Below, one piece after another: positions 13,496 through 19,315 of a stretch of 37,611 bases of DNA. Position 1 is the first letter of the stretch. Each line of letters starts with the position of its first letter. The position numbers and the translations under genes were made by a program. This DNA comes from a virus, in IMG/VR virus record IMGVR_UViG_3300044640_001110, positions 1 through 37,611 of that record; one strand, 5' to 3'. The notes below the pieces were generated by a model. It made no database searches. It was not told where the DNA came from and saw only the letters and a program-made list of their open reading frames with translations.

Positions 13496-14488
13496 TCAGA
13501 ACAGCACGTTCTGGTTCTTGATGGCCCAGTCGATGAACCCCTTGGTCGAGGTGACAGAGGGGTCACGGCGGACAGCCATGGACATGGCCAGCACAGAGAA
13601 CTCCGCCGGGCAGCGGCCGAGGTAGGTCGTGGCCCGGCTGATGTTGGCACTGGAGATGCGGCTGGAGATGGCGCCGGACAGAGCGTAGAGGGTGGCCGGG
13701 TCAGTCGGCACGTCAGCACTGTCAGGGTTGAGCAGGATGGCATCGGGGTTGGGCAGCTTGCGGTAAATCTTCATGAAGCCCACGAACTCTGCCGCTGCCC
13801 CCTCACCAACGGCACCCTTGAAGCAGTCGTACTCAGCCTCCGGAGCGACGACACCAAGCACAGAGCTGACACCCTCCACCCACGAACGAGGTGTGGGGTT
13901 CTGGTCCTTGTTGGAGTCGAAGTCGTGGAGCAGACCGGGACGGAAGCGGATGAAGGCCACCACCTCGGGCTTGACACCATGTGTCAGGGCCCAACTGGAC
14001 CAGTCGTCGAGGTTGGTCTCGAACTCCAGCACAGTCTCACGATTGCGGAGGTGGGACAGCACCCTGTTGGCCCCGGCCCGGTCAGACTGGCGGTTACCAG
14101 TGGAGATGACTGTCCAGCCACTGGCAAGCTCGACACCATGGAGGTTACGGGCCTGTTGGATGTTGGCCAGCACCTTCTGGATGTCAGCCGGGGCTTGGTT
14201 CCGATCGTCGAAGCACAGCACACCACCACGACCGTCGTCGTAGCGTGACCCCTTGGCAGGGAACCAGTCCGGAATCTGGTAGGTCAGGGTGTTGGCACCG
14301 AGGACAGGGATGCCGAAGTCCTCGACCAGCATGGTCGGCATGTGTTTCTCGATGTAGTGCAGACCCATAGAGTGGGTCACATCGCGGATCAACGTGGTCT
14401 TGCCACCACCGGGAGCGCCCTCTACGGCGACGGTGCGGTTGATCGAGATGAGGGACACGAGAGTGTCAGAGAGAAGGGATGGACGCAT
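13496..14488 (-). CDS. AAA+ ATPase, MoxR type
   Basis: The protein has 330 residues from ATG 14488, with AGGAAAC upstream; a 9-codon longer start has no ribosome site. Walker A is GAPGGGKTT (24-32). Walker B is VLCFDDRNQA, with DD in place of the usual DE (94-95). Sensor-like STGN follows. An ISTGNRQSDRAGANRVLSHL segment carries the sensor 1 and arginine-finger region. MoxR ATPases drive remodelling with VWA-domain partners. The partner here is the VWA/metallopeptidase gene 1.6 kb downstream, with an HNH gene and a helical protein between them. The complex presumably acts in the cytoplasm on an unknown target. The second acidic Walker B residue change may lower ATP hydrolysis. Confidence 0.9.
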   Translation of the reverse strand: MRPSLLSDTLVSLISINRTVAVEGAPGGGKTTLIRDVTHSMGLHYIEKHMPTMLVEDFGIPVLGANTLTYQIPDWFPAKGSRYDDGRGGVLCFDDRNQAPADIQKVLANIQQARNLHGVELASGWTVISTGNRQSDRAGANRVLSHLRNRETVLEFETNLDDWSSWALTHGVKPEVVAFIRFRPGLLHDFDSNKDQNPTPRSWVEGVSSVLGVVAPEAEYDCFKGAVGEGAAAEFVGFMKIYRKLPNPDAILLNPDSADVPTDPATLYALSGAISSRISSANISRATTYLGRCPAEFSVLAMSMAVRRDPSVTSTKGFIDWAIKNQNVLF

Positions 14489-14521
14489 TGTGTGGTTTCC
14501 TATGGCTTGTCTCATCAGTGA

Positions 14522-14558
14522 TCAGGGAGCCACCCTGACCAGACCACCCGAAGGTGGT
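14522..14558. other. Two consecutive hairpins between unknown gene and AAA ATPase gene
   Basis: TCAGGG and CCCTGA (14522-14527, 14533-14538) pair around five bases. ACCACC and GGTGGT (14543-14548, 14553-14558) pair around CGAA, which is a stable TTCG loop on the minus strand. No T-run follows on the minus strand, so these look like RNA processing, attenuation or stability elements rather than a full terminator. Confidence 0.5.
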
Positions 14559-14563
14559 TTCGA

Positions 14564-14815
14564 CTATATGTGGGATGCCCATGCACTCTCGACTATGTCG
14601 AAGTTGAACACGAGCGAGTGGAGGGGGGCTGCCACCACCGGGATCATGGTGTCCAGTCTGGTGTCTGATGTCGGGCCGTTCACCAGTTGGCCGAGTCCCT
14701 GAGCGGTGCCCCATGCCCGGATACACCGGACGCTGGTCATGTGTAGATGGCCGTCGACGATGGTGTACGTCCTGCACACCAACACGAAACCGTTTGTAAG
14801 TACCACAATCTTCAT
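14564..14815 (-). CDS. Hypothetical protein (83 aa)
   Basis: ATG 14815 has AGGGGAG upstream and overlaps the repeat-protein stop by 4 bp (ATGA). The sequence starts MKIVVLTNGFVLVCRTYTI, a compact beta-rich opening, and ends in a hydrophobic SLVFNFDIVESAW segment. No family is recognised. Confidence 0.7.
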   Translation of the reverse strand: MKIVVLTNGFVLVCRTYTIVDGHLHMTSVRCIRAWGTAQGLGQLVNGPTSDTRLDTMIPVVAAPLHSLVFNFDIVESAWASHI

Positions 14816-15105
14816 AGTGCTCTCCCCTTGCCGTTGCCGTAGCCGTTGCCGTAGCCGTTGCCGTAGCCGTCGCCGTAGCCGTTGCCGTAGCCGTCGCCGT
14901 TGCCGTAGCCGTTGCCGTCGCCGTAGCCGTAGCCGTAGCCGTAGCCGTTGCCGTAGCCGTTGCCGTTGCCGCCGCCGTTGCCGCCGCCGTTGCCGTTGCC
15001 GTAGCCGTAGCCGTTGCCGTTGCCGTAGCCGTAGCCGTTGCCGTTGCCGTTGTGGCCAGTGACGACCCTACTCGGTGTCAGCCTGACCCAGTGAAGTGTT
15101 GTCAT
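14812..15105 (-). CDS. Gly-Asn/Tyr/Asp dipeptide-repeat protein (97 aa)
   Basis: The start at ATG 15105 follows AGGAA; a GTG/ATG 7 codons upstream is possible. The first 18 residues (MTTLHWVRLTPSRVVTGH) are ordinary. Residues 19-92 are then 37 tandem X-Gly dipeptides with X mainly Asn or Tyr, sometimes Asp or Gly. A short basic tail (KGRAL) ends the protein. The codons are almost always GGC with AAC, TAC or GAC, so units differ mainly at one base. The protein is likely disordered or forms a glycine-rich, aromatic-containing assembly. The ATGA overlap with the next gene and its own ribosome site support expression. Function unknown. Confidence 0.75.
   Translation of the reverse strand: MTTLHWVRLTPSRVVTGHNGNGNGYGYGNGNGYGYGNGNGGGNGGGNGNGYGNGYGYGYGYGDGNGYGNGDGYGNGYGDGYGNGYGNGYGNGKGRAL
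14830..15051. repeat. Imperfect hexanucleotide tandem array (CCGTTG/CCGTAG/CCGTCG)
   Basis: About 37 copies of a 6-bp unit, read on the plus strand as ccgttg, ccgtag or ccgtcg with a few ccgccg, lie inside the dipeptide-repeat gene. All units keep the frame. The regular unit suggests growth by replication slippage followed by point changes. Confidence 0.95.
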
Positions 15106-15125
15106 AGTGTGTTCCTGCCCCGGCA

Positions 15126-15935
15126 TCAGCCATGCTTCCGCATCGCGGCGAAGGCGTTGGTCATGGCCTTGTAGTCCTCGAAGTAGGGCACCGCGGTCTC
15201 GGTGGTTGCTCCAGCATACCTGTACACAGCACGGCGCAGCATCTCCAGTTCCCGGTCGACCTCACAGCGTTTGGCCATCCGCCGAACCAGCTCACCCCAG
15301 CCCTCTGGACCAGCTGTCAGATACCCACTGACCTCACGGTGTGACCAGTCGTAGGGACCTCTGCGCCAGCTGTCACCCTGACGGGGGTCCAAACCGATCC
15401 TGATCTGGGTGGTCAGCCAGACCTTGAACTGGTTGTAGCCAGTGTCGCTGAGGGCGTCCTTGGTCAGCTTCTTGTCGAGGGTGGTGACCTCGAACGGCTC
15501 AGACCCAGCCAGTAGAGACCAGCGGTAGGTGGTGCCGTCGACCTTGCCCAGAGTGGCGAACTGGGGGGTGTGGTAGTACTTACCGCCGACTTGGGTGACG
15601 TTGTCCGGCAAGGGGGTGGCACGGTCAGACCAGTGAGCATGGACACTAGAGCCCCACCCAAGGACAGCCTTGACGAAGGCACAGGTCGAGACCGAGGCAT
15701 AGGGCTCCAGCTCCACCGTACCATCGGTGCTGAACGTCACCACGTCAGTGGACCACAGACGGAAAGCAATGCCACCATTGGACAGCTGGCGGATGGTCTT
15801 GGTGTCGTCGCCCCTCCTGTAGAGGGGCCGGGTGTTCTGGTCACGCCGACCACGGATCGGCTTGGTGCCCTCCCACTTGGAGAGGGCCTTGGTGTAGTCG
15901 GTGATGCTGAGGGTGTTGAACGACGATGAGAACAT
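15126..15935 (-). CDS. Hypothetical protein (269 aa)
   Basis: ATG 15935 follows AAAGG. The sequence opens MFSSSFNTLSITDYTKALSK. It has an RGRRDQNTRPLYRRGDDTKT basic stretch, then alternating beta-type segments (TDVVTFSTDGTVELEPYASV; GKYYHTPQFATLG) and a C-terminal helical part with RRMAKRCEVDRELEMLRRAV. No family is recognised. It is likely an early protein of the same leftward operon; the basic region could contact nucleic acid. Confidence 0.75.
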   Translation of the reverse strand: MFSSSFNTLSITDYTKALSKWEGTKPIRGRRDQNTRPLYRRGDDTKTIRQLSNGGIAFRLWSTDVVTFSTDGTVELEPYASVSTCAFVKAVLGWGSSVHAHWSDRATPLPDNVTQVGGKYYHTPQFATLGKVDGTTYRWSLLAGSEPFEVTTLDKKLTKDALSDTGYNQFKVWLTTQIRIGLDPRQGDSWRRGPYDWSHREVSGYLTAGPEGWGELVRRMAKRCEVDRELEMLRRAVYRYAGATTETAVPYFEDYKAMTNAFAAMRKHG

Positions 15936-15936
15936 G

Positions 15937-16146
15937 TCAGAGACCTTTCTTGCTATGGGAGACCCACCGATAGGCGGTGGAGAGGCCGACGTTGTTGAGG
16001 GCAGCAGCCTGCTTTACAGGCAGGCCGTCCAAGATGATGAGGCTCAGCACTCTGGCTCTCGTGCTGTCATCCAGACCATAGGCTGGGTGGTAGCCAGGGA
16101 CCACAATGAGGTGGTCAGGGCAATGGGGTGTAAAGGCCAGTCTCAC
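15937..16146 (-). CDS. Small helix-turn-helix protein (69 aa)
   Basis: The GTG start at 16146 has GAGGTG upstream and overlaps the preceding stop (GTGA). The C-terminal half (ARVLSLIILDGLPVKQAAAL then NVGLSTAYRWV) is a clear helix-turn-helix of the type used to initiate transposase and small-regulator folds. With only 69 residues it is more likely a stand-alone DNA-binding regulator than a transposase remnant, but both remain possible. Confidence 0.65.
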   Translation of the reverse strand: MRLAFTPHCPDHLIVVPGYHPAYGLDDSTRARVLSLIILDGLPVKQAAALNNVGLSTAYRWVSHSKKGL

Positions 16147-16424
16147 AGCGACACCTCGACCGGAGCCATACCGGGGTTGAACTTGATGTGGAGGCAGGTC
16201 AGGCCGTAGTTCTTCTTCAACTCGTGACGGTCACAGACGGTGATCCGGCAGTTGTTAAGGGGGGACGACTGGTCCACAATGGTGAACTCGTGGCCAACGG
16301 TGTAGTCATAGACGGCGTCCTTCTGGCTGATGTAAGGACGGACCGAGGGAACCACAGTCAGGAAAGACTTGGTCTTGGTGTTAAGTTTGGTGGAGAGGTC
16401 GGCCAGTTTGGTCCAGTTGGTCAT
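16143..16424 (-). CDS. Hypothetical protein (93 aa)
   Basis: ATG 16424 has a weak GGA-type site about 10 nt upstream. The product starts MTNWTKLADLSTKLNTKTKS and has a C-terminal beta-rich half with two Cys (ITVCDRHELKKNYGLTCLHI). No family is recognised. It is coupled to the small HTH gene by a GTGA overlap. Confidence 0.65.
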   Translation of the reverse strand: MTNWTKLADLSTKLNTKTKSFLTVVPSVRPYISQKDAVYDYTVGHEFTIVDQSSPLNNCRITVCDRHELKKNYGLTCLHIKFNPGMAPVEVSL

Positions 16425-16586
16425 GGTGATAGTCCATATTTGTGTGTTAAGATTGGGAAGTCGGCTGGACCAGATCGATTTCGGTGATGATCGGCCAGCC
16501 CCAAAAACTTAGCCGATCCGATTTCGGTTGTCAAGTTTTGGGGGGGTAAGGGGGGGTTTTTGGGCGCGCGCGGTGCGCGTTATTAC
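16425..16586. other. Intergenic segment with CGATTTCGGT direct repeats and G-runs
   Basis: CGATTTCGGT occurs at 16476-16485 and 16519-16528. A plus-strand run of seven G, TAA, seven G, five T and three G (16540-16564) has G-quadruplex potential. GCGCGCGCGGTGCGCG follows it. The segment separates the early operon from the gene at 16587. It may hold a promoter or operator for the leftward operon, but I cannot place a convincing -35/-10 pair. Confidence 0.5.
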
Positions 16587-16910
16587 TCACGCTACCCCTC
16601 GTTTCTTGGGTATGGGTGTACCAAGAACTACTACTGTACGGGCGTAGTAATCTCGTAGAGTCGGGTTATCCCTACGGAATCTCGGTAGCATATGTAAAGG
16701 CAGCCACTTTACATTACCCGGACCATACCACTTTGTCTTATCCAAGTGTATCAGTACGCAGCCGGCCGGGGGCAGTCCGATGTCATCTGACATTGTGCGT
16801 ATGTCATCGCGCCACGCCTTGCATATACCGAGAACATCCGGCGATGTAGAGTCGTAGGGAATGCGGGTTATGGCGTTCGCCAAGGTCTGGCGGAGTAGTT
16901 GATGGTCCAT
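16587..16910 (-). CDS. Small protein with degenerate HNH-like segment (107 aa)
   Basis: ATG 16910 has GGAGACC upstream. The middle contains VLIHLDKTKWYGPGNVKWLP. This matches the pattern of the HNH cores elsewhere in the window (LDRIDNAKGYSSDNVRWA; LDRKDNNGDYTPGNCRW) at the LD, K, Y, P/S-x-N and V/C-x-W positions, but lacks the first catalytic pair. It also lacks the N-terminal zinc module and C-terminal helix-turn-helix. It could be a decayed homing endonuclease or a small HNH-fold DNA-binding protein. The reading frame is intact. It is the last gene before the TGTAAA repeat region. Confidence 0.65.
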   Translation of the reverse strand: MDHQLLRQTLANAITRIPYDSTSPDVLGICKAWRDDIRTMSDDIGLPPAGCVLIHLDKTKWYGPGNVKWLPLHMLPRFRRDNPTLRDYYARTVVVLGTPIPKKRGVA

Positions 16911-17283
16911 GTCGTGGTCTCCAGTGGTGTGTAAACCACCTACTATCTACAAATGGGGCCGATTGCAAGACAAAATATCTTAACACGAAACTGAAAAATA
17001 GATAGTCTAAGTGCCTGTAATCATTGGGATTTCCGAAGCACTATCTGTAAAATCTACGATTTTTTAGGAGAGACCCCCCCTAAATTGTGAGGCCGGCGTT
17101 GGAGTGTAAAGGTGTAAAGTAAGCAATGCTGACCTAATTGCAATTTCCGTCACGTATCATCAAAAAAAACATGTATTTTATATATTATTGAGATACTTTA
17201 CTACTACTACCCTTTGGTTTACACCCCGCAACTCATTGGTTTCATTGGACATTCCACTTTTCTGTAAAGATACCAACCATCTT

Positions 17284-17308
17284 ATCTTTACACCTTTGGT
17301 GTAAAGAT
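17284..17308. promoter_or_regulatory. Perfect palindromic GGTGTAAAGAT site
   Basis: The arm ATCTTTACACC (17284-17294) is followed by TTT and then its exact reverse complement GGTGTAAAGAT (17298-17308), with a further GGTGTAAAG directly after it. This is a 11-bp perfect inverted repeat, suitable for a dimeric protein. Confidence 0.75.
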
Positions 17309-17355
17309 GGTGTAAAGCGAAAACAGATAGTTGTTTAATATCAAGCACTTACAGG

Positions 17356-17370
17356 GTGTAAAGTTTACAC
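17356..17370. promoter_or_regulatory. Palindrome GTGTAAA-G-TTTACAC
   Basis: A perfect 7-bp inverted repeat with a single-base centre, followed by a direct copy AGGTGTAAAG at 17375-17384. It belongs to the same motif family as 17284-17308. Confidence 0.75.
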
Positions 17371-17524
17371 TACTAGGTGTAAAGGTGCGCAGCCCCCCGA
17401 CTGTAGTGTGTAAAGATACTGCGCGTTTACATGTACAAGCTACAGGCCCCCGACGTATGGCGAGTGAAACGAGCAAACAAAACGGCACGCAAGCGCTACG
17501 TGTAAAGGTGTAAAGCAGACAACA

Positions 17525-17556
17525 AAAAGCCCGCCCGGGGTTAGCCGGGCGGGTTA
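17525..17556 (-). terminator. Rho-independent terminator after the 66-aa membrane protein gene
   Basis: A 9-bp G+C stem (CCCGCCCGG at 17530-17538 with CCGGGCGGG at 17545-17553) is followed on the minus strand by GC then TTTTT. It ends leftward transcription from 17760 before the repeat region, so the early operon downstream must have its own promoter. Confidence 0.85.
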
Positions 17557-17559
17557 GGT

Positions 17560-17760
17560 TTACAGTGCGAGTAGGATCGTGGCGAGTAAGATCATCAGCG
17601 TGGCGAACATGGCGCCCGCGATCCACTCGCGGATGTTGCCCGAGTTGGGCGACTCGTGCGTGTCAAGGTACCGCTGCGCGGCCCTCTGCCCGATCTTGGA
17701 TACGTGCGCGTCAATCTTGGTCTGGCGATCGCGCCGCGCGGCGGCAGATTCTTTGGTCAT
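17560..17760 (-). CDS. Small protein with C-terminal membrane segment (66 aa)
   Basis: ATG 17760 has AGGAA upstream, with GTAAAG directly before the start. A basic, charged N-terminus (AAARRDRQTKIDAHVSK) is followed by a C-terminal hydrophobic stretch IAGAMFATLMILLATILLAL. It is probably a tail-anchored membrane protein facing the cytoplasm. Its function is unknown. Its transcript ends at the hairpin terminator immediately downstream. Confidence 0.75.
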   Translation of the reverse strand: MTKESAAARRDRQTKIDAHVSKIGQRAAQRYLDTHESPNSGNIREWIAGAMFATLMILLATILLAL

Positions 17761-17785
17761 CTTTACATTCCTATGTGAGAGGTGG

Positions 17786-17813
17786 GGCGGGCCTTGCAGC
17801 CCGCCTCGTTTTT
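17786..17813 (+). terminator. Hairpin with plus-strand T-run between the 133-aa and 66-aa genes
   Basis: GGCGGGC (17786-17792) pairs with GCCCGCC (17799-17805) around CTTGCA, followed by TCGTTTTT on the plus strand. This orientation would stop rightward transcription coming out of the repeat region. On the minus strand there is no T-run after the stem, so leftward transcription may pass. Confidence 0.55.
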
Positions 17814-18213
17814 ACTTCTGGCCAGCCATGAACTGCTGGAAGGCGGCGAACATCGCGGCCATATCCGGAGCCGGCGCCGCAGGGGCTCCGGGTGCCGGAG
17901 CGACCGGAGCCGCTTTGCCCTTGCCCTTGGTGGGCTTGGTGCCGTTGGCCGGGATAGCGGCGACTTGCGCCGCGGTCAGGGCCTTGGGCGTCGGCTTGTC
18001 GGCCTTCACTGCTTTGGCCGGGCGGCCGTCCGCTTTGAAGTTAAGGACCATGCCGCCCCGGTAGTCAGCGAACCCGTAGAAGCGTGCATCTGTTTCGCCA
18101 TTGGCGGACAGAACCTCTACCGCGGTCACGCCGCCCAGCAGACCGTTTTCCGTGGCCTTGGTGACGGTCAGCTTGATTGTCAGCGTGACGGGTTCGATTG
18201 CAAACATTGCCAT
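17812..18213 (-). CDS. Hypothetical protein with Pro/Ala-rich C-terminus (133 aa)
   Basis: The chosen start is ATG 18213, with AAAGGAAAC upstream; a longer frame lacks support. Residues 1-70 form a beta-rich domain (EPVTLTIKLTVTKAT; VTAVEVLSANGETDARFYGF). A basic linker with repeated KAVKADKPTPKAL and GTKPTKGKGKAA segments follows, then a Pro/Ala run and a helical end (MAAMFAAFQQFMAGQK). The layout (folded N-domain, flexible tail and terminal peptide) resembles small nucleic-acid-binding phage proteins, but no family is recognised. It is the first gene of the leftward arm, next to the divergent control region. Confidence 0.75.
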   Translation of the reverse strand: MAMFAIEPVTLTIKLTVTKATENGLLGGVTAVEVLSANGETDARFYGFADYRGGMVLNFKADGRPAKAVKADKPTPKALTAAQVAAIPANGTKPTKGKGKAAPVAPAPGAPAAPAPDMAAMFAAFQQFMAGQK

Positions 18214-18693
18214 GATACGTGGTTTCCTTTGTGGGATAAATGCTAGGCCCAGACCATCTAGGCCCAGCACAATTCCCACGCCATAAACCCATGGCGACTA
18301 GCGATGTCAAAGAGCGTCGGGGTCTCACCCTGTCGATCCAGCGGTCGTTTGCTGTTTCGATGACCCTTTATGGCATGGGGCGATGCGCTTGTCAAATTCG
18401 CCGCCACATAGGGCAGAATCGCTTTATATCATAGGATAAGACGCACGCGCGCATTATGCGCGCAGGCATAGGGGGGTGGGGGGTTGGACAGAGTATTCGC
18501 ATGCCCCCCGTATAATGGTAAACCCCACATCCCAAGACCCAAAAATAGCAATCTTTACATTTGTACACTATCCGTACACTACACGTCCACTTTATAGCAC
18601 CCCCGCCATCAACCGATCCAAAAATTTTCCCGGCCCAAAAACCAAATCTTTACACTCTTGACCGACCCCACCCCCAAGAGGTACCATCGCTTC
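18214..18693. promoter_or_regulatory. Divergent control region between leftward early and rightward late arms
   Basis: No gene is seen. CTAGGCCCAG occurs twice as a direct repeat (18243-18252, 18258-18267; 15-bp period), next to the leftward gene. GCGCGCA-TTA-TGCGCGC (18447-18463) is a perfect palindrome. A G-rich run (GGGGGGTGGGGGG, near 18471-18483) follows. TATAAT at 18511-18516 could be a rightward -10, but the nearest -35-like TTGGAC is 21 nt upstream, longer than ideal. AATCTTTACA occurs twice (near 18550 and 18645), echoing the repeat motif of 16.9-17.6 kb. Early and late promoters are expected here; exact sites are uncertain. Confidence 0.6.
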
Positions 18694-19170
18694 ATGTTCA
18701 TGAGCCCTGTCCAGACCAAGTGGTCCGATCGCTTCGCCTTCGATCTCGCCCTCCTCATGGAAGGCAGCGGGGAAAAGCTCGACGAGCTTCTGGATCGGCA
18801 TGAGTACGACGCCAGTGATCTCCTCACATTCAAGAACGACGCCAACTTCCTCAAGAAGGTCGAGGCCTTCAGGGAAGAAGTGCGCACCAAGGGCCTCACT
18901 TTTCGGGTCAAGGCACGCGCACAGGCCGAAGAACTGCTCCGGACCTCATGGATTCTCATCCATGACCCCATTGTGAGCCCCGCGGTGAAGGCCGACCTGA
19001 TCAAGGCGACGGTGCGCTGGGGAGGGCTAGAGACCCCACCGAAGGAAGAAGGCGGTAGCGGGGCAGGAGGAGTCACCATCACCATCAATTTGGGTGGTCA
19101 GACCCTCGATGTGACCGCAAAACACACCCCGCCAGCCATTGAGGACGCCGATGTCGTCGAAGACTATTGA
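18694..19170 (+). CDS. Putative terminase small subunit
   Basis: The protein has 158 residues from ATG 18694, with GAGG 12 nt upstream. ATG 18700 and TTG 18658 are alternative starts. The sequence is helical at the N-terminus (WSDRFAFDLALLMEGSGEKL), has a DLLTFKNDANFLKKVEAFRE middle, and a TSWILIHDPIVSPAVKADLI segment before a Gly-rich linker. The C-terminus forms a beta/acidic end. This is the usual layout of phage small terminases: a DNA-binding helical N-domain, an oligomerising core and a tail that contacts the large subunit. It sits directly before the large subunit gene. No strict family motif exists, so the call rests on position and architecture. Confidence 0.65.
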   Translation: MFMSPVQTKWSDRFAFDLALLMEGSGEKLDELLDRHEYDASDLLTFKNDANFLKKVEAFREEVRTKGLTFRVKARAQAEELLRTSWILIHDPIVSPAVKADLIKATVRWGGLETPPKEEGGSGAGGVTITINLGGQTLDVTAKHTPPAIEDADVVEDY

Positions 19171-19315
19171 AATTCGCAAGGTGAACACCCTTTTTGCCCT
19201 GCAGGCACTCATTGCCACCCTCGCAGGGGGTAATCAGTCCTACCGCACCGCGCGCGTCGCCAATCCCAAGCCCGGTGGGCACATTTACACGGTGTTTATC
19301 TACAATGCCGCTTGA
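19151..19315 (+). CDS. Small hypothetical protein between terminase genes (54 aa)
   Basis: The ORF runs from ATG 19151 to TGA at 19313-19315, overlapping the upstream gene by 20 bp and the large terminase start by 11 bp. The product begins MSSKTIEIRKVNTLFALQAL and ends VFIYNAA. The helical first half and short beta end match no family I know. GGACGCCG precedes the start but is a weak ribosome site. The double overlap supports it; its small size leaves doubt. Confidence 0.5.
   Translation: MSSKTIEIRKVNTLFALQALIATLAGGNQSYRTARVANPKPGGHIYTVFIYNAA

Larger units (their letters stand above)
16911..17559. other. Gene-free region: candidate replication origin / control region with TGTAAA iterons
   Basis: No supported gene lies in about 650 bp. 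The hexamer TGTAAA (usually as GTGTAAAG) occurs 17 times between 16930 and 17564 on either strand, starting at 16930, 17046, 17105, 17113, 17218r, 17263, 17287r, 17300, 17311, 17357, 17364r, 17378, 17409, 17426r, 17501, 17509 and 17559r (r = reverse). About 0.3 would be expected by chance at equal base use. An AT-rich tract (about 17161-17205, including TATATATTATTG) could be a duplex-unwinding element. Iterons plus an AT tract at the edge of the replication arm suggest an origin. Multiple operators for a phage repressor would look similar. Confidence 0.7.

Noticed and set aside
14830-15051. The hexamer array as a possible CRISPR or non-coding satellite
   Set aside because: Units are contiguous without spacers, stay in frame inside an ORF with a ribosome site and are too short for CRISPR repeats.
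15937-16146. Transposase remnant
   Set aside because: Only the helix-turn-helix part is present, the gene is intact and coupled on its upstream side, and no inverted repeats or catalytic residues are seen.
16930-17564. TGTAAA copies as a CRISPR array
   Set aside because: The repeats are short, irregularly spaced and in both orientations, with no spacer pattern.
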